From Chrysoporthe austroafricana (Eukaryota > Ascomycota > Sordariomycetes > Diaporthales > Cryphonectriaceae): a stretch of DNA of 64,000 nt. The position numbers and the translations under genes were made by a program. The stretch spans positions 4,879,315-4,943,314 of the forward strand of contig JYIP02000002.1 of the NCBI GenBank assembly GCA_001051155.2, given 5' to 3'. This document shows positions 36,498-46,867 of the stretch, piece after piece; position 1 is the stretch's first letter; each line of letters begins with the position of its first letter. Under the pieces are notes generated by a model. It saw only the letters and a list, made by a program, of their open reading frames with translations. It made no database searches and had not been told where the DNA came from.

Positions 36498-38076
36498 ATC
36501 ATGAAACTAACAACTTTGCACACCGCATGAACAAAGTCAACGTTCAGACCGCCCCCGCCCCCAAGTCGTCGAGTCAGTGCCAGTCAGCCTCGGTCACCAC
36601 GATCAGAAGCTCATCGATATTAGAAGCCTCCTCGCATCGGTCGATGCCAGTACTAGAATGAAGCTCCGGCGCGCCACGGCCGGGCACTACTGTGCTAGGC
36701 GGAACGGCCGACGGAGAAATCGTTTCGCGGGGGAAACATGGCATAAAAGAAAGGAATATTTTCAGAAAGAGAGACGTGTCGCCTGGTACAGCGCCCGCGG
36801 CGATCGCCCAGCGCACGTTTCAGACTCGACCCTTACGCGCGACCAGGCTCTTGCCCACCCCTCCCCCCGGCCCACATGCGCTGCCAAACAGGCGAACCGC
36901 ATGTGGCACGATCCTCCGTACCGGCATGCCGGTAGAGAAATGGGCGTTCCCCCCTCCCCCAGGCGCTGATCACCGCCGCCACGCGGGCGCGGATGGCGCT
37001 CTCCATCGGTGAGGCTGATGCCCTCCCCTCCCTCGTCTACATTCGGGACTAGAGGCTAGCTGATGGGCTGAGGAGCTTGTCGCCCGCCCTCTGCGGGATC
37101 AGGTCTCCCAGTCCTCGCGGTCGGTGACACGGTAAGGTTGCACTCTATCTCGAGGTTCATGCTGTACCTGCGTGTGCCAATCACCGGATCCATATACAGC
37201 GGCCACGCCACGTGTCGGGGACGCGGCGGCGCCTTAGCTGCTTGGATACTATATCTCCATCAAGCCGGGCCAGCGGCGTGCGTCTTCTGGACAAGTACGT
37301 CCCGAGATTGTGAAGCGCCTCCTACCTGAGGGGGGTGAGGCCCGCGATTGGCTACACTGACTCGCTGGCGTATCAGGGCGATTATCACCTGCATCCGCCC
37401 CGCGGTGTGCGGACTTGTGTAGTAGGTAGACTCCCGAGGGCTGATGACGCCTTCGCGCGCCGGCGCCCGCGCGCGCCCAGGCATCAGGCTGTCGCCAAGT
37501 TCGCGATATGGTCTCACAATTCACCTCTCCAGGGCCGCCCAGACAGGTCCAAGGCAGCCACAACCCAGCCTATCCCCCCGGGCTTTCAGGGTCCGCGGCC
37601 GCGTCGACCGTCTTAGAGACCGAACGTCTCCTGCGACCTGCCATTTTACCCCAGAATCCGCTGGCTCGGTGATGGCCACTGTTTCAAGCAGATATGAAAC
37701 AGGGCACGCGAGGCGGCGGCGCCGCCCCCTGCTGCTATTTTACTACTACCTTCCTGCGCCCTTCACATTACGTTCTCACTGTCAGCCCAAAGGGGGAGGG
37801 GTTTTGTTCGGGCCCCCGATCCTTTCGCAGGGTGGCAGGGGGGCCCGAGGCTGGCGTCTGGTTCCCGCCAGACCCTTTTTGGTTGATTGTATTATTCTTT
37901 CTGGTACGGAAAACCACAACAGGTTTTATTTGCCGCCGTGGACCGCTCGCGATGGAGGTGGAGAATCCTCCCGTCAGGGACCCTTGCCGATCACCTGCTG
38001 TGCCTGTGTTTGTTTCCGTGTCGGCTGCGCAATGCCTACTTAGACTCGTGCACTCAATCTCTTTCTGATACCATAC

Positions 38077-38108
38077 TACGCACACACATATATATACACA
38101 TGCGCGCG
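38077..38108. repeat. 32-bp alternating purine-pyrimidine tract
   Basis: Every base from 38077 to 38108 alternates pyrimidine and purine: a TACG start, a CA run, a TA run, a CA run, then a CG run. Such tracts can adopt Z-DNA and are prone to length change. About 1 kb downstream of the STU1 stop codon. Confidence 0.65.
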
Positions 38109-39112
38109 GGTGTTTCTTATTAGATCCTCCGCGCAATTTCTACGCAGGACGTTGATTACCACCGCGTGAGACACCACGCTCTCCCCCCTCCCCGGTCACG
38201 CCTCATTGATTACATGAGACCGGCCTGCACATGTCTCACGGCCTCTCCCCAGCCTTGCCCTAGCAAGCACATCATCGTGCGTCCCCCGGCAAGCCCGCTG
38301 CGGCCCCTCCTCGCCGCGGCTGTCACCTTCCGCTCCAGTCGACGGGGAGGGGCGGACAGGAGGGGAAAAGCAACCTCAGAATGCCACACGATGGCCATGG
38401 CGCCAGCCCTATGTAATTTTCTAGAAGCCCCGGCAAAAGCAACCCGCGCCCAGCCTCGCGGCGATGAAACAAGCACACAGCCAAACTGTCAACGTGAGAT
38501 TCTTATCTGACGTACGACGGTCATGTTACACCAGTCCACCCCCCCCCTCTCATGTAGGATCCTGTGACTTTTTGAGACAGCGGCCAGCTTGCGCGAGCCG
38601 GGTCCCTGAAGGATTGCAGCCGGCGCTTATCGCCTCGGGAAGTGAATGTTGACGCCATGCCAATAGTAGGTGCACACGATTGTAGAGGCTGTGATTCAGC
38701 TGAACGCCCTGAACTTGACGTCCACGGTATACCTAAGTTATGCATGTGTGGGCAGAGGTTGGAATTCCCACTGCATCGAGGCGCACAAGAAAACGGGTGC
38801 TACAATGCTGTGAACATCGTGTGAATATTAAGACACGTTTAGAAGGACTTTGATCCGTGGTATCAACAAACCCGCCATGACGCAAACATAGGTATGATAT
38901 CAAGTCGCCCTGGTCAACCCTCCCTTTAACACCTCAGCCTGTGGATCCCAACCCTGCCCTTTTCGACGTAAGCATTATGCCGTGCTGAATGAGGAGAATA
39001 CCATGCACGAACCACTCTGTGATCCGCCATGAGATCCATAAACCGCTCCCACGGTCCTTCACTTGCCGACATAGGCTCACCAAGGAAGCAACCACCGCCC
39101 AAATCGTGCCTT

Positions 39113-42100
39113 CTAAGCCCCAGCGGTGCCGTTCGCCGCTTCCTTCTCTCGCTGCCTCTTGACAATGTAGTACGTGATCAGGCTCTTCGGATCGTCTCGC
39201 ACGTCCTTCATGACCTCCCAGAACCGGGCGTCGCCCGCCCGCGCATGCAGGGCCACGCACAGCTGAACAGCGTCCATGCGGACGCCAGACTCGCTGCTCT
39301 CCAGACACCGCGCGCAAAGCGCCGCCATGTTGCCCAGCTCGCTATCGGTGGGCATGTAATCAGCCTTCATGTCCACCATCTCCTTGAGCACATGGAGTCC
39401 CATGCTCATGGACCGACATCCGGTCGCAGTGCGGGCGTCCATGTCGGCCATTCGCTTAGTAAGGACAGTCGCGATCTCCTGCGCATCGCCGAGCGACACC
39501 AGCTCGTCGGCCAGCAGTTCCAACCCGGAGACGATGTGCGTACGCGCATCATACGCTGCACGCGCAGCCATGAGCGACTCGAGAGCCTTGGAGATGTGCG
39601 GCTGGAAGTGATCACGGTGCTTCTTAAGGAGCAGCTTGATCGTTGCCAGGATCTGGGCCTTGACATCCTGGATCTTCTCGGGAGAGAGGTCCGACTGTGG
39701 ATCTTCGAGGTAGTCAAAGAGGCCCAGCAGCAGCGCGTCAAACTTCTCGTCTGAAAGCGAGGCCTTGTTGTCGCGGAGGATGCCCTGGAACTTGCGGAAC
39801 CCGTGGACATCGAGAGTCTTGGCCTTGATCTTATTAAGTGCGCTATCGATGAGGCGCGACTGTTGCTTGGCTTTTTCGGAGGGGACATCATTCCCTTCGG
39901 CTGCTTCGTCGATGTTCTGCCGTGAGACAATGTTGGCTGCATCTTCATTGACGGGCTTTTCCTCTAATACTGCGGCTGCTATTGGCCGTGGAGGGGATTG
40001 CTCTCCCGTCACAGGATCCTCATACACCTTCAGCGACTGCGAAGGCGTCTCGCTTGGGCTCGGCACACCATTTTGCACAGTCGGGAGCCCCGGAGCCTCA
40101 GGAGCAGAAGTCTCTGGCGGTATTTCCTCCTGTTGTTGGATGATCGAGGGCCCGAGCCCTTCAAGAAGCGGGGATCGGACCATGGGAGTTGGGGAGTCCG
40201 CCACGTCGGCAATGTTGGGCATATCCATCATACTCTCATCAAGCCTCGAGCTGCCCACAAGTGGCGGTCCAACCTGCAGTCTGGATGATCGCATCGGGCT
40301 AGGACGGGGACTTGTAGCGGGCGATGACCTCGGGCTCCCCAACCTCGGGCTTCCCAGCCTCGGGCTTCCCAGCCTCGTCGGCGTGGGCAGACTGGACTCA
40401 CTGGTCGTTGGCTTGTGACCCGGGATGACCCTCGGGATAGTGCGTTTGGGTGAGCCAACCATGGTCTTCGGAGTCACGGCCTTCCTCAGTTGTGGTGGAC
40501 TACCCAGCCCAGATTCGCCGCCGCCCCTGACATCGTATGGTCCCGCAGTCTTTGGCCGCGGTGGTATGTTCGGCCGAGTCCCAGCCCTGGGCCTCACCGG
40601 CGCCCCTGATAGGCCACCCACCTTTGGGCGTGTGGCAGTAGAGGGTGCAGCCGAAGAACCAGAGGCGTTTGAGGCAGTAGACGTCGTACGTAGGGTTCGA
40701 GGTGGTGAGAATTCCATAGCTGATCCTGGTCTCGTTGGACGCGACGCTTCCATGGCTGAACCTGGCCTGGCCATTGCAGCTTTCTGCGCTCTCATGGTTT
40801 CTCGGATGGAAGGCTTGGTTCCCATCGTGCTACGCGAGAATCCTAAGCCCGGTCGGACGGCGGATGCCGTATCTGGCCGTTTCGGCGGATTGGGGTTGGC
40901 GGGATCCTTTTCCAGCAACCTCTGAGCCGTCGAGTCCAGAGTGTTCATGAGCCTATGCTCCATGTTAGTAACAAGCATTGGATGCCCTGCGACCCGGGAG
41001 GTAAACCTACGCGTCAGCCCTTGCAGGCCATATACCGTGAAATACCCAAAATGTGCTCCTCATCTTCTCCCTCACTCCTGGATTGGCGTCCGCCAGCCCT
41101 CTCTTGATGGCCTTTTCTGACAATTCGAGGCCTCCGCCATGTTCTATGTGGCTCTTGTGCTGTGCCTCTTTCTGAAGAAGCGTCTTCAGCCACCCCGTCG
41201 CATATGTTCTAGGCTGGACATTTTTGTCTGCGCAGGCCGACGTGACGTGTTCCATGATCCGCTTCGTATAGGTCACTCGTCCGACCAAGGTGTCAACGCA
41301 AACGTTTGCCTGTTGAGAGGCAATCTTCTTCGTCGCACCTGCCAGAGCGATGAAAGTCTGCATCAGGAGCTCCACCATCGGGTCCATCCCGGGACCGTAG
41401 ACAACAGCGATGTCCTGAACCAGGCTACAACCTTCCTTTGATAAGCTTGTCCTCAGGGACTTGATCGCCTTGATGATGCCGTCAAGGAGCCCTCTGAGGC
41501 CTCCGAGGAAAGGGTCTGCGAAGTCTGTCGGGGCGTTGCCGGCCAGTAATCTTCGAAGCTTGATGATGCTCTGCTCCCTCAGCCTCCAGTTGTGCTCAGA
41601 CTCATTGCCCTCGAAGTACCCATGCATATCCCTGAACATGTCGTCCAGCTCGCGCGAAGTGTTGACATACGAAGGCTCGACGGTGTCTGTCCGCGTGTCG
41701 GGCGCCGGTGTGAACGGTCGGTCGATCGACACAGCGGACAGGGACGACACGCTCGTGGTGAGGTTGGGCCGTGTCGCAGGCGCTGGGTCGGCCGCGGCTG
41801 GCACATCCGCATCCGGGCCAGGTGTAGTAGTTCTCGGTATCAGCTCCTTGAGTATGGTCGTCTGCGTAGCAGGACGAACGTTGTGCTCGACCAGCTTCTT
41901 CTTCAGGTCGACCTTTGCCGGCCCGGACGAGTCTCGGAACAGCTCGATGACGGTTTTCTTGGCCGTGTCGCGGACACCCGGGTCGCTATTCTCCAGCAAC
42001 TTCATCAGCAGGGGAACGTAGGTCTTAAACGGGAGGCCAGTCTCCTGGTGGGCCTGGAGCAGCCACTGCAGGCTCGCCTCGCCGGCCTTGGCCTTGACAG

Positions 42101-42527
42101 TCTTGCCATCCATGATCTCCTTGACTGCGCCCTCGACAGCCAGCCTGACATCGTCGACCTTGCACATGGTAACCAGGGACTGCACCGCGAGCGTGCGGAA
42201 CTTGTCCTTCTGATCGCCCATCTTGTCGACGAGCAGCTTCAAGGTCTCCTTGCGCTCCTGACTGATGTACCTGGGCTCCTGTCGCGACAAGCGCGTCAAC
42301 AGGTGGTTGAGGGAGGTGAGCCCAGCGTTGACGAGGACCCCGTGCGGACTCCTGGAGGCCTTGCGCAAGGCGTCGAAGAGCGGCACGACGCATGTGTCGG
42401 GGACATTGTGATGTTTGATACCGGTCTTGACGGCGGTGACCTGGGCGACCTTCTCGTCGATGGGACGGTCGGATGCGAGGATCTTCTGCAGGGCCTCGAC
42501 CTGCTCGTCTGTGATTTTCTCGGCCAT
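39113..42527 (-). CDS. stu1: CLASP-family microtubule-associated protein Stu1
   Basis: Stu1 binds microtubule plus ends and kinetochores and stabilises the mitotic spindle. Exons 41011-42527 and 39113-40952 (intron gtaggt..cag-like tag, 58 nt) give 1118 residues. A first TOG domain occupies about residues 1-230 (NAGLTSLNHLLTRLSRQEPR, DPGVRDTAKKTVIELFRDSS). A second, CLASP_N-type TOG covers about 290-505 (ELDDMFRDMHGYFEGNESEH onward). Residues 550-790 are a basic Ser/Pro/Arg-rich microtubule-binding linker containing the tandem repeat RLGSPRLGSPRLGSPRSSP. The C-terminal third is helical (LALLLGLFDYLEDP-like region to the end GTAGA), the kinetochore-interaction part in yeast. The join reads PARADA/LMNTLDSTAQRLL. 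Length and order match Sordariomycete Stu1. Confidence 0.94.
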
Positions 42528-44426
42528 GTCCTCTTGCCCTCGCAGTGCGAGGACTCGGCGACGATGGAGATGGCTCTTTGATTGATGGTGGTCGGGCTCT
42601 CGATGGAATGATCGTGCGTGAGCGACTCCGTGCTGCTGGCGCTGTAGCTAAGCGCGTGATCTGGAGTCTCGTGTCAGCGAAGCGCCGGTGGTTCGGGCAT
42701 TGCGAAAAGCGCGGCATTCGTATTGAAACGACATGCCCTTTAAGATTGCGCTCGGTCGGAGGTGGGGAGGGACACTAACATGAGGCTGCTGGAGGACTGC
42801 CTGCCGCGGTAGAATCTCCTATCGACCAGCAAGGCAGGTTGAACGTTGCGATCAGAACCCTTCTTGACAGGAACCCACGTTGCTGGGTGGAGAGGAATGC
42901 AGGGCGGGAGCGAAATAATTTTGGGTGTCAACCTTGCGCCGGCAGCAGGTGGGCAGGCATGCGAATGGGGGAACAACAACAAAGCTAGCATTCTGGTAGC
43001 GTTTGAGGTTCTGTCGCCGTTGCCAGGGGCGCCCAAGCTCCACCTTACCACTACTAGTATGTAGGCGGCCCGCAGCTTGCCAGGCACGCCAGGCCTGCGT
43101 CAGGGGCCTGTGGGGTACTCCGTAACCCCTACCAGGTCACGCAGGCCCCACCCCCGCCATCCGATCTCCATACTATCGTCTCTATCAAGAACACCTCGTG
43201 AGGTTCATATGAATTCGTGGGCCCATCTCTTCATCGACCCAGCCTTGAGTGCAGAGCTACGCCGCTGCAATACGGCGATGAGGCTTCACTCGGTGAATGT
43301 CTGCATTTGTCTACCCTTTATCGGCTGTCCGGCTGAATGATCAGAAAGACCAAATAGGGCATCTAGTCCAGCATCGCCTTCCTCTCTAGCTGTAGCCTAC
43401 ACACCCGAAGAGATTGCAGTCTCAGGCTCTGCAGCCTTCGAGGCTAAAGGCTTCCGGGCTCTCGTGTCTTCTCATTTCCGAAACTTGAATGCAGTACTAT
43501 ATCGGACGAGGCGCTGGAGAAGAATGTGACAGTACGGACTACTTGATAAGCGAGAACTATGTTATCTATCTCCCTCGTTAAAATCCAGGCACGGAGAATA
43601 TTCGAAATGTTACCTGTGGGATAAGAAGAAAAGAGAATATTTCCTTAGCGCCACCAAATCACACCAACAAAATAGTAGCAGGAAGCATTACGAAATACAG
43701 AAGTATCAGATAACTCTGCAAATGACAGAGGCGCGCCGCTTCGCACAATGCGACGCAGACAGGAGCATTAGGCATTTTCTGGCCTGGTTAGGGGGAGGTG
43801 AACGTGAGAGTGTCGCTGTCGCTTGTGAGAACCATCAGGTCTTTCGGGCCATCAAATCTGTCCAGCCTTGAACGCTGCGTACCAAGTAGCAATCTGGGGA
43901 GGCTTGATCGTGGTTGCTTGCCGACTCGACGCGAAGAGGAGAGGAGGTGGTAGTAGTAGTAATGAAAATAGAGGTGCGCTAAGCTTAATTATAAAGTTCA
44001 AGGCGGATAGTGTGAGGGAGAGTAAAGTTTATTTGCTGTATTGCTCGCGTGGCTCGCGTTGTCAACGGTTCTAACGGTATTTCGTAAGGCAACAAAGCTG
44101 AAAATGGTAAGACACAAATGGTGGAGACTACCTTAGTATAATTTTGGGTCGACTAATTAGAAATTAGCTCGGACGATAACCTTGTGTTAGTCTGTTGTGC
44201 GCTGTCATTGTGGATGGGGAGAAAGAGAGGCACAGACTCTCTTATATATTTCAAGATGACGAAGTTGGGTTAGATAGGTGGTGCAGCACTAGACAAGGGA
44301 GCCCCTGTAGGTCCCCTGTACCGCCTCATTGGAATCTCCCGTGGGCCCTAGCTGAAGGAGTACTTAACTGTTAGAACGGTGAATAGTCGTCAGTCCCCAG
44401 CGGGATACTCGACATCCTCCCTGCTT
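42528..44426. other. 1.9-kb divergent intergenic region
   Basis: Between divergent STU1 and the BSP-like gene. GC-rich next to STU1, becoming AT-rich from about 43.4 kb. Small inverted repeat CTAATT-AGA-AATTAG near 44,152 and a TATATATTT near 44,243 that could serve the downstream gene. No coding frame supported. Confidence 0.55.
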
Positions 44427-45356
44427 ATGACTTCGGCTGTTCTCCTTGTCCACCACCTGCACAACATGACCCGCCTCCCGCATACGTCTGCAGCGCCCAA
44501 CCCTGCCTCCATCTTCTTGCACCCCACCTCATCAGCCATGCCCGGGCCAGCTGGACCAGCGCCCACTCCCCTCCCCGTGCGACCGGCAGGGACCTCCGAG
44601 CCCGAAGGGACCAACCACCAGCCGGCAGGGGCCGACCACGAGGACCCGGGCGAGGGCGGTGCCTTCGAGCTGCCCAAGCTCCGCCTCAGCGTGCTGGACC
44701 TCGCGCACCCGGGCGCCGCCCGCTTCCTGGCCGCCGTCAACGCCTCGGGCGTCCTGGCCAGGAGCGTCCGGACGGTGCTGCGGCTCCTCTACCGGGCGCC
44801 GTCGCCCAGCGTCCCGGGCACCCGGTCCGTCACGCTCTTCCTGGAGGACATGGGGGGCGTGGCGTACACCAAGGGCTCCGAGCTCGACGACGACCACAAG
44901 GAGATCCACTTCTCACTCCGCTACATCGACGGCATCAAGCAGGCCCCGGAGGGCGCCCGGGGCGACACCACCGGCGCCTACGAGATCCACGGCGTGCTGG
45001 TGCACGAGCTCGTGCACTGCTTCCAGCACAACGGCCGCGGGAGCTGTCCGGGCGGCCTCATCGAGGGCATCGCGGATTGGGTCCGCCTTAGGGCGAACCT
45101 CGGCGCCCCCCACTGGAAGCGGGACAGCCTCCCTGAGCGCTGGGACCAGGGGTATGAGAAGACGGCTTACTTTCTGGAGTGGCTTGAGGATCGGTACGGC
45201 GATGGGACGGTGAGGCGTGTCAATGAGACTCTGAGAACGGAGAAGTACGTTAAGGAGAAGTTCTGGCATGGGCTGTTTGGGAGTGATATTGATACCCTTT
45301 GGCAAGACTATAAGGAGGCGGCGAAAACCACTGGTAGGGAGCAGGAAAGCGGGTAG
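44427..45356 (+). CDS. basic secretory protein (BSP/PR-17-like) family, HExxH putative peptidase
   Basis: Belongs to the plant basic secretory protein family, which has a zinc-peptidase-like fold; fungal members are uncharacterised. The core runs from LPKLRLSVLDLAHPGAARFL to the end. The key motif is VLVHELVHCFQHNGRG, a HExxH pair with a downstream histidine, then PGGLIEGIADWVRLRANLG (Glu in a third-ligand position) and YEKTAYFLEWLEDRYGDGTV. As drawn it has 309 residues. Alternative in-frame ATGs lie at 44466 and 44538; the last gives MPGPAGPAPTPLPVRP, the Pro-rich start I expect of fungal homologs. The N-terminus is at best a weak signal peptide, so secretion is not assured. The coding sequence is strongly GC-biased while its upstream region is AT-rich. 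Single exon. Confidence 0.88.
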   Translation: MTSAVLLVHHLHNMTRLPHTSAAPNPASIFLHPTSSAMPGPAGPAPTPLPVRPAGTSEPEGTNHQPAGADHEDPGEGGAFELPKLRLSVLDLAHPGAARFLAAVNASGVLARSVRTVLRLLYRAPSPSVPGTRSVTLFLEDMGGVAYTKGSELDDDHKEIHFSLRYIDGIKQAPEGARGDTTGAYEIHGVLVHELVHCFQHNGRGSCPGGLIEGIADWVRLRANLGAPHWKRDSLPERWDQGYEKTAYFLEWLEDRYGDGTVRRVNETLRTEKYVKEKFWHGLFGSDIDTLWQDYKEAAKTTGREQESG

Positions 45357-45700
45357 ACTAAGACCCCATCCTCGATACTTTAGAACACGATCACGGGCAG
45401 AATACCGGTAGATGGCTATAATCATAATTACTCATCGTTAAACTTGTGGTGATAGAGGCCAAATGAAAGTACACGGTGTATGTAGGTATCCATAAGGCGT
45501 GTCTGTACAAATAGGAGAGTGGGCTCTGAATTTGTGCCGAAATGCGACGAGCTACCATGCCAACAAATTTTACCACTAACGCCGAGCAGACCGACCAGCC
45601 CTTATCCCACTCACTAATAGGTTGAACCAAGCGATAACTCCGGAAAAAAGGAAACTGCTTCATCGAAGGCCTGTCAGACCGTGTGTTGCAAAGGTGACCT
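45357..45700. other. convergent 3' intergenic region
   Basis: About 340 bp between the 3' ends of the BSP-like gene and the single-pass membrane protein gene. No feature seen. Confidence 0.6.
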
Positions 45701-46867
45701 CTATGCGCGCTGAGCGTTCTGGTGACCATCCTCGCTCTCACTCACGACGCTGCCGACCTCAGTCCAGCTGTGCGCGGGGGTTGCGATACCATCCCCATCC
45801 TCGCTCATGATGTCGTAGTGGTTCGAAGACCCGTTCTGCGAAGCAATCTCGTTTGCGACATCCACGCCAGACTCGGCGACCGAGGCCGAGTCGGTAGGTG
45901 TCATCTGCCCATCACTGACCAGCTCGCCGTCAGACATCTCGCTAAGAGGCGCGTTGGGCGTCACGGGGAGAGGCGAGTAGAAGTCGAGGCCGGACTGTTG
46001 CTGCTGAGCCCAAGCCTGAATAGAGGCGTAGGCGTCGTGGGACTCCTCATCGTGGTCCTGGCCGGCGGTCATGTACTCATCCTCGGGCAGCTCAGCTGAT
46101 GTCTCGGACTGTGGGACGGATCGTGACTGGGCGAAGGTTCCGTGCTCGGAGGCAATGGGCATGGGGTCGACGGATATCAGTTGAGGCACGGGCTCCGGGG
46201 TCATGGTGCGAGAGGGCAGGTATGCCGGCGTGGGCTGTGGAGTGGCGTTGTAGATATCCTGGGACATGATCTCGTCCTTCTCTGGGGAGATGTGATCCTC
46301 CTCCATCTGTTCATCGTAGTCGATGCCGTGCTCGTCCGCGAATGGGTTGGCGTACATGGAGGCATTCAGGCCGCGGACGCCCTCGGTGACTCGGCGTCGG
46401 ACCAGGCCGTCGTCGTTGTTTCGCACGTCGGTCCCGGTATTGAAGACATAGGTCCCCTTCTCGTCGGCATTCTTGTCCTCGGTCAGGAAATCATCAAAAG
46501 ACGTCAGAGAACCCGAGCTCTTCCGTTTCTCGTTCTCGGCAGTCTGCTTCTCCAGCTCCTTGGACAGCTTCACGGCATTCCAGTACATCAACTCCTCGCG
46601 CTGCCGCCGACGAGTCTCGTCATCGGCATCGACCTCGGTTCGGAGGAAGCCCTCGGCATCTTCGGGTCTATTGAAGAGAGGGTCGCCATTGGAGGCCTCG
46701 GGTCTGATTCCGTCACCGAGGGAATGGAGGGCGAGGGCGATACGGCGTCGCAGGTCATTTGCCATGCGCTGGAGCTCGGGGTTTTCGTAGATGGCGATGG
46801 CAGCGGCCACAGCCACTGAGGCGACGATGACGCCGGCTGAGATGGCGGCGTTGTTAATAGGAGGCAT
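45701..46867 (-). CDS. conserved-looking fungal single-pass membrane protein, unknown function
   Basis: Single exon, 388 residues. The first ATG in frame starts MPPINNAAISAGVIVASVAV, giving one membrane segment at about residues 8-27, followed at once by a basic amphipathic helix (ELQRMANDLRRRIALALHSL). This favours N-terminal anchoring with the bulk in the cytosol. Residues 85-115 form a likely helix (DDETRRRQREELMYWNAVKL). The rest is acidic, Ser/Pro-rich and probably disordered (PQPTPAYLPSRTMTPEPVPQ), ending in HSWTEVGSVVSESEDGHQNA. Several S/T-P sites suggest phosphorylation. I recognise no named domain. Coding status is supported by the long frame and structured composition. Confidence 0.8.
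   Translation of the reverse strand: MPPINNAAISAGVIVASVAVAAAIAIYENPELQRMANDLRRRIALALHSLGDGIRPEASNGDPLFNRPEDAEGFLRTEVDADDETRRRQREELMYWNAVKLSKELEKQTAENEKRKSSGSLTSFDDFLTEDKNADEKGTYVFNTGTDVRNNDDGLVRRRVTEGVRGLNASMYANPFADEHGIDYDEQMEEDHISPEKDEIMSQDIYNATPQPTPAYLPSRTMTPEPVPQLISVDPMPIASEHGTFAQSRSVPQSETSAELPEDEYMTAGQDHDEESHDAYASIQAWAQQQQSGLDFYSPLPVTPNAPLSEMSDGELVSDGQMTPTDSASVAESGVDVANEIASQNGSSNHYDIMSEDGDGIATPAHSWTEVGSVVSESEDGHQNAQRA

Larger units (their letters stand above)
33483..39112. other. 5.6-kb region without a recognisable gene
   Basis: Largest gene-free stretch here, between the RhoGAP 5' end and the STU1 3' end. The first 0.7 kb is probably the RhoGAP leader and promoter; it contains an ATG-started 242-codon frame (33475-34203) ending 3 nt past the RhoGAP ATG. 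From 34.6 to 36.5 kb the sequence is more AT-rich and open frames are short. From 36.5 to 38.7 kb it is GC-rich with low-complexity frames. It includes an inverted repeat, two short tandem repeats and a 32-bp alternating purine-pyrimidine tract. It could hold long noncoding RNA or decayed transposon sequence; I recognise no transposase or reverse transcriptase. Confidence 0.5.

Noticed and set aside
41592..42581. 329-codon open frame antisense to STU1
   Set aside because: Shadow of the TOG-domain coding region; no protein features.
45722..46819. Long plus-strand frames antisense to the single-pass membrane protein gene
   Set aside because: Low-complexity translations with no motif; the minus-strand frame has the better start, membrane segment and length.
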